From Desulfomicrobium sp. UBA5193 (GTDB taxonomy: Bacteria; Desulfobacterota; Desulfovibrionia; Desulfovibrionales; Desulfomicrobiaceae): 64,000 bases of DNA. Within the stretch, counting starts at the first letter, position 1, and every line of letters begins with the position of its first letter. Below are positions 17,743-26,900 of the stretch, piece after piece. The stretch covers positions 329,147 to 393,146 of the forward strand of contig DHWB01000003.1 of the NCBI GenBank assembly GCA_002412965.1. The letters run 5' to 3'. Made by a program: the position numbers and the translations under genes. The notes under the pieces were generated by a model that saw only the letters and a list, made by a program, of their open reading frames with translations, was not told where the DNA came from and searched no databases.

Positions 17743-17771
17743 CGACATTTCGTCCTGGAGTTGAAATGTCG
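17743..17771 (+). promoter_or_regulatory. 29-bp inverted repeat, putative activator (enhancer) site 2
   Basis: CGACATTTC (17743-17751) and GAAATGTCG (17763-17771) form a perfect 9-bp inverted repeat. Total span is 29 bp, and its end lies 98 bases before the GG at 17869, exactly as at the 13.7-kb site. Confidence 0.65.
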
Positions 17772-17867
17772 ATTCTTTTTGCGGTTGGCTGCTGCGTCGA
17801 GTTGCCGATAAAGATTATAAGGTTTTTATGTTCAGGTAGTTATTGTTTTTTTGGCGGGGGTGAGGTT

Positions 17868-17883
17868 TGGTGCGCAAATTGAA
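17868..17883 (+). promoter_or_regulatory. Sigma-54-like promoter element for the ABM/SYLF cluster
   Basis: TGGTGCGCAAATTGAA, with GG and GA 10 bases apart. The -12 half overlaps the likely ribosome site of the gene at 17896, so a transcript from here would be nearly leaderless for that gene. This is a point against, or an unusual arrangement. Confidence 0.4.
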
Positions 17884-17895
17884 GGAGCAGTTATC

Positions 17896-18219
17896 ATGAA
17901 GCTTGTCATTTTGAAAATTTATCCGGCCTCAGGGCGCGCTCCCGCAGTGATAGACGTGCTTGAATCCATGAAGACGGAGCTTGCCGCCGTTGCCGACTGC
18001 ATGGATTGCACGGTCGCTTTTGAAACAGGAGAAGAAGGCGCCATCGTGTACACCGAACAATGGCGTTCGAAAGAAGGTCTTGAGGGGCACCTGCGATCCC
18101 ACATTTTTCTGAGGGTCCTTGAGGCCATGGAATATTCGCGCAACGCCCCCAAGATTAATTTTTTCGATGTGTCCGAACTCGGAGGCTTGGAATTGGTGGA
18201 GATGGCCAGAGCGCAATAG
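17896..18219 (+). CDS. Antibiotic-biosynthesis-monooxygenase (ABM) fold protein
   Basis: 107 residues from the ATG at 17896, which has AAGGAG 8 bases upstream; an in-frame start at 17851 would cover the promoter-like element and is rejected. The protein shows the dimeric alpha/beta ABM layout: first strand KLVILKIYPASG, helix with VIDVLESMKTELAAV, central strand AIVYTEQWRS, helix EGLEGHLRSHIFLRVLEAME. ABM-fold proteins range from quinol monooxygenases to heme-degrading enzymes and many have no known activity. It is the first gene of a run with SYLF, an exported repeat protein, DUF3313 and SHOCT lipoproteins. Confidence 0.75.
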   Translation: MKLVILKIYPASGRAPAVIDVLESMKTELAAVADCMDCTVAFETGEEGAIVYTEQWRSKEGLEGHLRSHIFLRVLEAMEYSRNAPKINFFDVSELGGLELVEMARAQ

Positions 18220-18289
18220 CCAAGGGATCCAATTCCCGAAGCATGTGTGACGCTTCCTTGTAACGATTACTGCGCAAATGGAGTTTGTC

Positions 18290-18847
18290 ATGAAATTATT
18301 CTTCAAATTCATTATCTTGTCCCTGGTCATGGCGGTTGCACTTGTTTCCACCACGGGGAAATCTGCAATAGCCGGAAGTGCGGCGGAAATTGATTACGAA
18401 GTCGATCTTGCGTTGAAGAATCTGTACGCAAGTTCAGTGGCCGCTCAGGATCTGGCAAAGATAGCAAAAGGCATTCTTGTTTTTCCGAGCATTGTGAAGG
18501 GTGGTTTCATTGTCGGCGGACAATATGGAGAGGGCGCCTTGCTCAAGGGTGGGAAAAAGGCAGGCTACTACAACACCATCGCCGCATCCTACGGGTTGCA
18601 GGCTGGCTTGCAGAAGTTCGGCTATGCCCTGTTTTTCACCGACGAGGCCTCTTTGAAGTATCTTGAAAGCAGCGACGGATGGGAATTGGGAGTAGGACCG
18701 ACCATCGTCGTGGTTGACGAGGGTGTTTCACGGAACTTGTCCACCTCCACTGCCAAGGAAGGCATTTACGCCTTCTTCTTCAACCAGAAAGGGCTGATGG
18801 CCGGAATTGGCATTCAGGGCACGAAAGTCACCAAGATCAAGCCGTAG
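18290..18847 (+). CDS. Exported SYLF-domain (Ysc84-like) lipid-binding protein
   Basis: 185 residues from the ATG at 18290 (GGAG 6 bases upstream; an ATG four codons earlier overlaps this site). A signal peptide spans the first ~30 residues. The mature protein is a SYLF domain: AKGILVFPSIVKGGFIVGGQYGEG, the YYNTIAASYGLQAG block, then TDEASLKYLESSDGWELGVGPTIVVVDEG and the terminal GLMAGIGIQGTKVTKI. SYLF domains bind phosphoinositides in yeast; bacterial ones are periplasmic or surface proteins of unknown role, often in stress loci. It lies 70 bases after the ABM gene and 69 before the next start, so probably in the same transcript. Confidence 0.88.
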   Translation: MKLFFKFIILSLVMAVALVSTTGKSAIAGSAAEIDYEVDLALKNLYASSVAAQDLAKIAKGILVFPSIVKGGFIVGGQYGEGALLKGGKKAGYYNTIAASYGLQAGLQKFGYALFFTDEASLKYLESSDGWELGVGPTIVVVDEGVSRNLSTSTAKEGIYAFFFNQKGLMAGIGIQGTKVTKIKP

Positions 18848-18916
18848 AAATTGCGCCTGCGCCTTTTTTGCCGCGAGCGTGGGCCGTTTGAGAGAACAGG
18901 GAAAAGGATATCGAGA

Positions 18917-21148
18917 ATGCTGAAACGCCTTGCGGCCATTCTGACGCTTCTGGTTGCCTTTGCCGCGAACGCGGCGATGGCTTCCGATGGTTCGGGCTGG
19001 CCCAAGGTCATTCGAAAGGACGGCAAGCAGTTGAGCGTCTACCAGCCGCAGATTGATTTCTGGCAGGACTACAAGGTCCTTCACTTCCGTTGCGCCATTG
19101 CCGTCAAGTCCGCGTCATCCAAGCAGGAAATGTATGGCGTGGTCGAAAACGAAGCTCGGACCTTCGTCGATCATGACGCCCGCACCGTGGCCTTGCTCCC
19201 AGGCACTCGCGAGCTGCGCTTTCCCAACGCCTCCGATTCCGTCGCCTCGGCGCTGCGCAAAACGGTTGATGAACTCTATCCTCCCGGCAAGGCCCTGATC
19301 CTGTCGCTTGATCGTGTTCTGGCCTACCTTGATCCCGAAAAGCAGCCTCAGCAGCCTGCGGTTGACCTCAATGTCGAGGCGCCGCCTATTTTCCAGAGCA
19401 GCAAACCGGCCATCATGTTGATATTTTTGGGCGAGCCCCAGTTCGAACCTGTCAGCAAAGAACACAAGACGCTCATGTTCGCGGTGAACACAAACTGGGA
19501 CGTGTTCCATGACACCGCGACGAAGCGCTCTTATCTCCTCAATAAGGAGAGCTGGCTGGTCGCGACCGACCCCCTCAATGGGCCCTGGACCCCGACCGTG
19601 GAGCTGCCCGCAGGGCTTCTGGATCTTCCCTCGGATGAAAACTGGTCGGACGTGCGTGCGCAGATTCCGGGCAAATTGGTGAAAAATCCTCCCAAGGTCT
19701 TCGTCAGCACGGAACCGGCGGAACTCATCCTCACTCATGGTGAGCCTGCTTTGAGTCCCATCGCGGGCACGAAACTCATGCGGGTGACGAACACCGATTC
19801 CGATCTGTTCCTGAACACGACCGACGGCATCTATTATCTGCTCGTCGCGGGACGCTGGTTCCGAGCCTCCGGCCTGGATGTGCCCTGGTCGGTAGCCAGC
19901 AAGGATCTGCCCGCCGATTTTGCCCTGATTCCGGGCAACGACCAGGCAGCGCGCGTCAAGGCCGTTGTGCCGGGCACTACCGAAGCACGGGATGCCGTGC
20001 TGCTGGCCTCCGTTCCGAGCACCACGGAAGTGGGCATGGCGGATACCGCTCCGACGGAGGTCGAGTACGACGGGCAGCCGAATTTCAGCACAATCCCGAA
20101 CACCGCCGTGCAGTACGCGACCAACTCGCCGCAGCAGGTCTTTTTCGTTGATGGCGGGTATTATTGGTGCAATCAGGGCACGTGGCTGATCAGTTCCACC
20201 GCGACCGGACCGTGGACGTTCTGCGCCGTGGTGCCGCCTGCCATGTATTCCATCCCGCCGACACATCCCGCGCACAACGTGACCTATGTCACGGTGCGGG
20301 ACGTAACCCTGAACACGGTCGTCTATGCCCAGACCGCGGGCTACAGCGCCGAATACGTGGCCGCGACCGGCGTGCTCATGTTCGGGCCTGGAATCTTGAT
20401 GGGCGCGCTGATTGCCGACAACTGGGATGAAGATCAGCACCCTTCCTATCCGCCGTATCCGGTTCCGTATTCCTATGGGTGCGGAGCCCGCTACAGTTAT
20501 TCCTACGGGGGATATTACCGCGCGGCGTATGCCTGCGGACCTTATGGCGGGGTAGGAGTCGGCGCGTATCACGATCCGTCCACGGGAACGTATTTCAGGG
20601 GGGCGTATGCCCACGGTCCGGCCAGCGTCACATCGGTCCGACAGGCCTACAATCCTTACAGCGGAGTCAGTGCAGGATCAGGCCGCATCGATACCGACTC
20701 CGGTTTTGCCGTTCGGGGGGCTGCATACAACCCTTCAACCGGGACATCGCTGCGCGGCGGATACCGAAGCGGCGCCAAGGGATCGGTGGCCGGGATCCGC
20801 AAAGGCACTGACGCCGTGGCTGGGGACTCCTGGGATGGGCCGAGCGCGGTGGCGAAGGGCAAAGGAGACAATGTCTATGCCGGTCAGGACGGCGCCGTGT
20901 ACAGGAAGGATGGGCCCGGCAGTTGGAGCAGCAACAGCGGGGCCGGCTGGGGTCCTGTGAACAGGTCCGGGTCCGGGGCGCAGGAACCCAATGCCGCTGG
21001 CGAAACACCGGAAGAGTGGTTCCAGGATCTGGAATCCCAGGCTCAGGCCCGGCAACGCGGAGACCGGATGACCCAAAAGGTCAGCAGTGACAGGCAATCG
21101 GCAGGCTACCCGCAAAGCGGTGAAGGGCCGCCCGCCGCGCAGAGATAG
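18917..21148 (+). CDS. Large exported protein with Tyr/Gly-rich AYNPxTGT repeats
   Basis: 743 residues from the ATG at 18917, where a signal peptide (MLKRLAAILTLLVAFAANAAMA) begins; an earlier in-frame ATG at 18851 would precede it with a charged, unlikely stretch. Residues ~25-480 form a globular part with several W/Y-containing repeats of the type LNKESWLVA..GPWTP and LLVAGRWFRA..VPWSVA. A hydrophobic Gly-rich segment follows (~485-510), then a Tyr-rich region and at least four repeats of the type AY(N/H)(D)P(S/Y)(T/S)GT..RG. The C-terminus is polar. This design is known from unnamed surface/periplasmic proteins of Gram-negative bacteria. Function not known; an envelope-associated, possibly carbohydrate- or peptidoglycan-binding role is a guess. 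Confidence 0.8.
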   Translation: MLKRLAAILTLLVAFAANAAMASDGSGWPKVIRKDGKQLSVYQPQIDFWQDYKVLHFRCAIAVKSASSKQEMYGVVENEARTFVDHDARTVALLPGTRELRFPNASDSVASALRKTVDELYPPGKALILSLDRVLAYLDPEKQPQQPAVDLNVEAPPIFQSSKPAIMLIFLGEPQFEPVSKEHKTLMFAVNTNWDVFHDTATKRSYLLNKESWLVATDPLNGPWTPTVELPAGLLDLPSDENWSDVRAQIPGKLVKNPPKVFVSTEPAELILTHGEPALSPIAGTKLMRVTNTDSDLFLNTTDGIYYLLVAGRWFRASGLDVPWSVASKDLPADFALIPGNDQAARVKAVVPGTTEARDAVLLASVPSTTEVGMADTAPTEVEYDGQPNFSTIPNTAVQYATNSPQQVFFVDGGYYWCNQGTWLISSTATGPWTFCAVVPPAMYSIPPTHPAHNVTYVTVRDVTLNTVVYAQTAGYSAEYVAATGVLMFGPGILMGALIADNWDEDQHPSYPPYPVPYSYGCGARYSYSYGGYYRAAYACGPYGGVGVGAYHDPSTGTYFRGAYAHGPASVTSVRQAYNPYSGVSAGSGRIDTDSGFAVRGAAYNPSTGTSLRGGYRSGAKGSVAGIRKGTDAVAGDSWDGPSAVAKGKGDNVYAGQDGAVYRKDGPGSWSSNSGAGWGPVNRSGSGAQEPNAAGETPEEWFQDLESQAQARQRGDRMTQKVSSDRQSAGYPQSGEGPPAAQR

Positions 21149-21176
21149 CTGCGCGGACACGGCGGGTTGCTTTTTT
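21131..21176 (+). terminator. Terminator at the end of the ABM-SYLF-repeat-protein run
   Basis: CCGCGCAG (21135-21142) and CTGCGCGG (21149-21156) form a perfect 8-bp stem overlapping the stop codon; an alternative outer pairing CCCGCC/GGCGGG (21131-21136, 21161-21166) is followed by TTGC and six T. Confidence 0.55.
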
Positions 21177-21259
21177 CAAGGGCGGATTCATTACAGAAAA
21201 TTGGGACATCAGGTTGTTTCAATTCGATTTCCACTCATTCATTTCTGGAGGAAGAAGGT

Positions 21260-21934
21260 ATGAAAAGAATTCTTGCGATTTCGTTGATCTTGTTTCTGGG
21301 CGCCTGTGCGGGAAAGACTGCATCAACCGAATTCAGCCCTGCGGATCATTTTCTGGGCAATGATTACGCCTTGCTGATGCCCAGCCCCGAGTTGAAGGGC
21401 AGCCTTGCATGGCGAAACCCAGCTTTTGCGCCGAAGAACTATTCGGCGATGTACGTGGAACCCGTCGTGCTCTGGAACGCCGAAAAGATGATCAAGGACT
21501 CCGGGCTGTCCCAGGAAGATTTGAACCTCTTGGCCAAGTATTACCATGACGTGCTGACCCGCGTGCCGGAGGGGACGAAATTGACCTTGGCCGCCCAGCC
21601 CGGTCCTGGAGTCATCTCCGTCCACTCGGCCGTGACCGAGGTCGAGGCCAGCAGCCCCGTGTCCAATGCCCTGACCTCCGTCATCCCGGTAGGCATCCTC
21701 CTCTCCGCCGGCAAGCAGATGACCACAGGCCAGGCCATGGGCGTGGGCAAGTGCACGATCGAGATGATGTTTGTGGATTCCGTCTCCGGGGAGAAGCTCG
21801 CTCTTTTCGCGGACACGAAGGTGGGCAAGAAATACAGCTCCGCCGGCTTCACCAAGACCGGCCAGACCGAAGAAGCCATGACGGAATGGGCCGCCTTGCT
21901 GAAGGAGCGCATCTACGCTCTTTGGGGTAAATAA
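21260..21934 (+). CDS. DUF3313 family lipoprotein
   Basis: 224 residues from the ATG at 21260 (GGAGGAAG upstream); the in-frame start at 21167 is not preferred because a lipoprotein signal begins at MKRILAISLILFLGACAG, with Cys at residue 16. The mature part matches the DUF3313 pattern: FLGNDYALLMPSPELKG, YSAMYVEPVVLW, then a C-terminal region ending in EEAMTEWAALLKERI. DUF3313 proteins are outer-membrane or periplasmic lipoproteins of unknown function. It follows the repeat protein by 111 bases across a probable terminator, and precedes a small SHOCT lipoprotein. Confidence 0.82.
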   Translation: MKRILAISLILFLGACAGKTASTEFSPADHFLGNDYALLMPSPELKGSLAWRNPAFAPKNYSAMYVEPVVLWNAEKMIKDSGLSQEDLNLLAKYYHDVLTRVPEGTKLTLAAQPGPGVISVHSAVTEVEASSPVSNALTSVIPVGILLSAGKQMTTGQAMGVGKCTIEMMFVDSVSGEKLALFADTKVGKKYSSAGFTKTGQTEEAMTEWAALLKERIYALWGK

Positions 21935-21951
21935 ATCCGTAGTTGTCGCCA

Positions 21952-21993
21952 AGCAAGGCGCTTCCGATACGTTTCGTATCTGGAGCGCCTGCT
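21952..21993. repeat. Long imperfect hairpin after the DUF3313 gene
   Basis: AGGCGCT-TCC-GATACG (21956-21971) pairs with CGTATC-TGG-AGCGCCT (21975-21990) around a 3-base loop. There is no T-run, so it is more likely an mRNA 3'-end stabiliser or weak terminator than a strong stop. Confidence 0.55.
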
Positions 21994-22051
21994 ATTGCAT
22001 GAGATTTGATCAGATCAGATCATTTTTTAATACATCGAAAGGAGAGATCAT

Positions 22052-22261
22052 ATGAAAGACAGAATTGTGGCATTCCTTGTCTGTTTTTTTCTTATTGGAA
22101 CAATTGTGACTGGATGCGGTGGAACGACAAGGGTTGAAACAACGAATTCAGTTACTCTTGGTCAACAGCTGACGGATCTTGATAAGGCATACAAGGACGG
22201 TGTAATAACGGAAAAGGAATATCATAAGGCAAAAGAAGCAATGCTGAAGCAGTATAAGTAA
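22052..22261 (+). CDS. Small SHOCT-domain lipoprotein
   Basis: 69 residues. A lipoprotein signal (FFLIGTIVTGCGG, Cys at ~22) is followed by a short linker and a C-terminal SHOCT motif (LTDLDKAYKDGVITEKEYHKAKEAML), the two-helix module usually found at the ends of membrane or oligomeric proteins. AAAGGAGAG precedes the ATG by an ideal distance. It is AT-richer than its neighbours. It may be co-transcribed with the DUF3313 gene 117 bases upstream, across the hairpin. Its role is unknown; anchoring or oligomer assembly in the envelope is the usual suggestion for this module. Confidence 0.82.
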   Translation: MKDRIVAFLVCFFLIGTIVTGCGGTTRVETTNSVTLGQQLTDLDKAYKDGVITEKEYHKAKEAMLKQYK

Positions 22262-22762
22262 ATATTGCGTTTGCTTGTTTTGTTTTCACGTTTTTGAAGT
22301 TTGCTCCATATCGGAAGCATGTTCACGTATCTCCGTAAATTGGTGATTCTCCGCGCATTGTCGCCATATCGTGTTGCAAAACACAGGCATGTGATGACCC
22401 TTTTGCGGATTCATTTGTCGCCAAGGTAGTCAGCACCCCGGCGAAACTCATCGAGGTGCTGACGGAAAAGTTCTCGGTCAAGATCGGCACGATCTGGAAA
22501 CGCTTTTCTTGATGCTCCGTTGCGTATCGAGTATGTATTGATGGCGTTTACGTTTCGTAATTATTTGTCTTTTTCTTTTTTATTTGAAGTCGGCTTTGCG
22601 TGCCCTCTTCGATGAAGGGGGCACTATGTCGCACTGACATGGTTGAATCTCGGTATCTGAATGCGTAGTTCAATAAAACAGTATGTTACGAATAAAAAAA
22701 ATAAAAATACAAAAAAATGTGTAATCATATGACAACGTCAATTTCAAATAAAGGAGACATCC
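22262..22762. other. AT-rich intergenic region before the efflux operon
   Basis: No intact gene. A 40-codon stretch at about 22390-22512 reads like coding sequence (STPAKLIEVLTEKFSVKIGT...) and may be the tail of a decayed gene I do not recognise. An inverted repeat GTGCCC-CTTC/GAAG-GGGCAC lies at 22600-22624. The promoter of the RND operon should be in the last 100 bases, but no clear consensus was seen. Confidence 0.45.
22600..22624. repeat. Inverted repeat with CTTC/GAAG core
   Basis: GTGCCCTCTTC-GAT-GAAGGGGGCAC forms an 11-bp stem with one T-G wobble. Its core resembles the REP-like family A, but it is degenerate. Confidence 0.5.
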
Positions 22763-23992
22763 ATGGACCGAATTGAAGGATTTTTTCGACCTTCAAACAT
22801 TTCAACCACTCTCAAACGGGCTGTCGATGCGGGAGTGGTGGCGATTGCCCTGTCGATCTTGTTTGCCGCCGGCGGATGTCAACAGGCGGAAAAGGCGGCG
22901 GCTCCACCGATCCCCGTGGTGGAAGTGGTAAAAGTCATCCAGCAGGATGTCCCGATCTACAGCGAGTGGATCGGCTCTCTGGACGGTTCGGTCAATGCCG
23001 TTATCCGCCCGCAGGTCACTGGTTATCTGGTCAAGCAGAACTACGTCGAAGGTGAAATCGTCAAGAAAGGGCAGGTGCTCTTCGAGATTGATCCGCGCAC
23101 CTTCCAGGCCGAGGTCAAGCAGGCCCAGGCGGCCCTGGAGCAGGCCCGCGGGGAACTGTCCGCGCAGGAGGCCTCCGCTGCCACGGCGCGGGCCGATCTG
23201 GCGAGAGTCAAGCCGCTGGCCGCGAAGAATGCGGTTTCCCAGAAGGATCTCGACTACGCCATCGGCCGTGATCTCGTCACCAAGGCCGCGGTCGTGAGCG
23301 CCAAGGCCGGAATCGCCGTGGCCGATGCCAACTTGGAAAAGGCCAAGCTGGAACTGAGCTTCACCAAGATCATCTCCCCCGTGGACGGCGTGGCCGGTAT
23401 CGCCAAGGCCCAGCTGGGCAACCTGGTCAGCCCGAGCATGCAGGAGGAGTTGACCTCCGTCTCCACCCTGGATCCCATCAAGGCCTACATCAACGTCAGC
23501 GAACAGGAATACCTGAACGCCAAGTCCACCGAGAGCAAGGCGTCGGACGCCCCCCTGCAGCTGGTGCTGGCCGACGGCTCCGTCTATCCCCACATGGGGA
23601 AAATGGCCCTGGCGGATCGCCAGATCGATCCCGCCACGGGCACCCTGAAGATCGGCACGTTGTTCCCCAACACGGACAACATGCTCCGGCCCGGCATGTA
23701 CGGCAAGGTTCGGGCCAAGCTGCAGACCAAGGTCGGCGCGATGATCGTGCCGCAACGGGCGGTGACGGAAATGCAGGGCAAGTACCTTGTGGCCGTGGTT
23801 TCCCCGGACAACACGATCGATATCCGTCCGGTTGTGGTCGGCGAGCGGCTCGAGTCGGGCTGGATCATCGAGAAGGGAGTCAAGCCCGGCGAGGCCGTGG
23901 TCGCCGAAGGCACCCAGAAGGTCAGGCCAGGTCTGACCGTCACCACCAAGCCTTTCGAACCCGCGGCCACGACGCCCGCCGGCAAGGGGTAA
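22763..23992 (+). CDS. RND efflux periplasmic adaptor (membrane fusion protein)
   Basis: 409 residues of the AcrA/MexA class. An N-terminal hydrophobic segment (~22-40) ends in AAGGCQQ, which may be a lipobox. A lipoyl half (VIRPQVTGYLVKQNYVEGEIVKKGQVLFEID), an alpha-hairpin rich in Ala/Gln/Glu, the second lipoyl half (ISPVDGVAGIAKAQLGNLV), and a beta-barrel/membrane-proximal part (RPGMYGKVRAKL, VPQRAVTEMQGKYLVAVV) follow. It bridges the inner-membrane pump to the outer-membrane channel. It is the first gene of a three-gene operon, 4 bases before the pump gene. GGAGACATCC precedes the ATG. No adjacent TetR-type repressor was found. Confidence 0.95.
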   Translation: MDRIEGFFRPSNISTTLKRAVDAGVVAIALSILFAAGGCQQAEKAAAPPIPVVEVVKVIQQDVPIYSEWIGSLDGSVNAVIRPQVTGYLVKQNYVEGEIVKKGQVLFEIDPRTFQAEVKQAQAALEQARGELSAQEASAATARADLARVKPLAAKNAVSQKDLDYAIGRDLVTKAAVVSAKAGIAVADANLEKAKLELSFTKIISPVDGVAGIAKAQLGNLVSPSMQEELTSVSTLDPIKAYINVSEQEYLNAKSTESKASDAPLQLVLADGSVYPHMGKMALADRQIDPATGTLKIGTLFPNTDNMLRPGMYGKVRAKLQTKVGAMIVPQRAVTEMQGKYLVAVVSPDNTIDIRPVVVGERLESGWIIEKGVKPGEAVVAEGTQKVRPGLTVTTKPFEPAATTPAGKG

Positions 23993-23996
23993 TCGC

Positions 23997-26900
23997 ATGG
24001 CAAGATTTTTCATCAACCGGCCCATCGTGGCCATGGTCATCTCCATCCTGATGCTCATCGTCGGCATTGTCGCCATGCTGGGACTGCCCACGGCGCAGTT
24101 CCCGAACATCGTCCCGCCGGAAATCAAGGTTTCGGCCACCTACACCGGCGCCGACGCCCTGACCCTGGAGCAGGCTGTGGCCACGCCCATCGAGCAGGAA
24201 ATGTCGGGCGTGGACAACATGAATTACATGTACTCCACCAACGCCAACAACGGCGAGACGAAACTCACCGTCAACTTCGACGTCAAGACGGACCCCAACA
24301 CCGACCAGCTCCTGGCGCAGATGCGCAAGGGACAGGCCGAGGCAAAGCTGCCGACCGAAGTGAAGGACTATGGCGTCAAGGTCGAAAAATCGACCTCCTC
24401 GCCCCTCATCATGTTCGGCCTCTATTCGCCGAACGGAACCTACGACAACGTCTTTCTGGCCAACTACTGCTACATCAACATCAACGATCAGATGACCCGC
24501 ATCAAGGGCATCGCCAGCGTCACCGTCTTCGGCGCCGGACAGTATGCCATGCGGCTGTGGGTCAAACCCGACCAGCTGGCCAAGCTCAATATCACCATCC
24601 CCGAGATCATGAACGCCATCAAGGCCCAGAACACGGTCAACCCGGCCGGACAGGTCGGGGCCGAGCCGGTTCCGGCGGGGCAGGAGTTCACCTATACGGT
24701 ACGGGCGCAGGGGCGTCTGCAGTCCGAGGAGGAATTCGGGGCCATCATCCTGCGCGCCAACACCGACGGCTCCGTGGTGCGCGTCAAGGATGTCGCGCGC
24801 ATCGAGCTTGGTGCCCAGACGTACAGCCTGGAGGGCCGCCTGAACGGCAAGCCCACCGCGCTGATCGCCCTCTACCAAATGCCGGGCACCAACGCGGTCG
24901 AAGCCGCCGATGGTGCCAAGGCGCTCATGGCCAAACTTAAAGAGAACTTCCCGGCGGACCTCGACTATGTCGTCTCCCTGGACACCACCCTCGCCGTGAC
25001 CGAGGGTATCAAGGAGATCCAGCACACCCTCTTCGAGGCCCTGGTGCTGGTCATTCTGGTGGTTTTCATCTTCCTGCAGGGCTGGCGGGCGACGCTCATT
25101 CCGCTCCTGGCCGTGCCCGTGTCCCTGGTGGGCACGTTCATGCTCTTCCCGCTCCTGGGGTTCTCCATCAATACGCTGTCCCTCTTCGGTCTGGTTCTGG
25201 CCATCGGCCTGGTCGTCGATGACGCCATCGTCGTGGTCGAGGCGGTGGAGCATCACATCGAGCACGGGCTGTCCCCCAAGGACGCGACCTTCAAGGCCAT
25301 GGAAGAGGTCTCGGGGCCGGTCATCGCCATTGCCGTCATCCTGGCCGCGGTCTTCATCCCCACGGCCTTCATCCCCGGCATAACCGGGCGGCTCTACCAG
25401 CAGTTCGCCCTGACCATCGCCATCTCGGTCATCATCTCCGCCTTCAACGCCCTGACCTTGAGCCCGGCCCTGTGCGCTTTGCTGCTCAAACCCAAGAAGA
25501 AGGGCACGGGGCCGCTTCAGAAGTTCTACGACTGGTTCAACCGTATGTTCGCTCGGGTGACGGACGGCTATGTCGGCGTCTGCCGGGTGGCCGTGCACAA
25601 GAGCTTCCTGAGCATGATGCTCCTCGTGGGCATCACGGTCCTGACGGGCTTCTTCGGCGGGCGGGTGGCCACGGGCTTCCTGCCGGAAGAGGACCAGGGC
25701 TACATGTACGGCGCGGTGCAGCTTCCCGACGCGTCGTCGCTGCAGAGAACCCGCGCGATCACGGCCGAGGCCGAGAAGTTGATCATGGACACCCCCGGCG
25801 TGAAGTACTGCACCGCGGTCGTGGGCTACAACCTCTTGAGCGGCGTCACCAACACCTACAGCACCTTCTTCTTCATCACTCTTGAGGACTGGGCCGCGCG
25901 CAAAGAGCCGGCCGTGCAATACGAGACCATCAAAAAAGGCATCAACCAGAAGCTTGCCGGGATCAGCGGGGCCATCGGCTTCGCCTTCTCGCCCCCGGCC
26001 ATCCCTGGCATCGGCGCATCGGGCGGCGTGACCTTCATGCTTGAGGACCGGGCGGGCAAGGATATCGATTTTCTGGCCGCCAATGTGCAAACCTTTGTCG
26101 AAGCGGCCAAGAAACGTCCCGAGCTGGGCAGCGTGTCCACAACGTTCCGCCCGACGGTTCCGCAGCTCTTCGTCGAGGTCGACCGCGACAAGGTGCTCAA
26201 GCAGGGCGTCAAGATCGACGATGTCTACAAGACCCTGCAGAGCTTCATGGGCAGCGGGTTCATCAACTACTTCAACAAGTTCGGACGCCAGTGGCAGGTC
26301 TATATCCAGGCCGAGGGCGAATACCGGACGGACATCGAGAACGTCGGGCAGTTCTATGTGCGCAACAGCGCGGGTGACACGGTGCCGCTTTCGGCCCTGA
26401 CCACGGTCAAGAACATCTCCGGGCCGGAGTTCACCATGCGCTACAACCTGTACCGCTGTGCGCAGATCAACGCCAACGCCGCGCCGGGCTTCAGCTCGGC
26501 CCAGGCCATGAAGGCGCTCGAGGAGGTCTTTAGCGAAACCATGCCCACGGAGATGGGCTTTGACTACATGGGCATGTCGTTCCAGGAATGGCAGGCCCAG
26601 AAGGGCGTCTCGCCCATGGTCATCTTCGGCTTCTCGCTTCTGTGCGTGTTCCTGATTCTGGCCGCCCAGTACGAGAGCTGGTCCCTGCCGTTCTCGGTCC
26701 TGCTCGGCACGCCCATCGCCGTGGCCGGAGCCTTCGGGGCGCTCTTGCTGCGCGGGCAGGAGAATAACGTCTATGCCCAGATCGGTCTGGTCATGCTCAT
26801 CGGCCTCTCCGCCAAGAACGCCATCCTCATCGTCGAATTCGCCAAGATGGAGTACGAGAAGGGCAAGCCGCTGCTGGAGGCCACCCTGGAAGGGGCGAGG

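Noticed and set aside
17761..17800. Alternative sigma-54 promoter in the TTGGCTGCTGCGTCGAG segment near 17785
   Set aside because: GG and GA are 10 bases apart, but the flanking bases do not match either the consensus or the pattern shared by the three loci.
22000..22025. Tandem GATCA units before the SHOCT lipoprotein gene
   Set aside because: Only about three short units; too small to call a repeat array or regulatory element.
23940..26090. 716-codon frame antisense to the RND pump
   Set aside because: Low-complexity Asp/Gly/His/Arg translation typical of antisense shadows; the sense frame is a full RND transporter.
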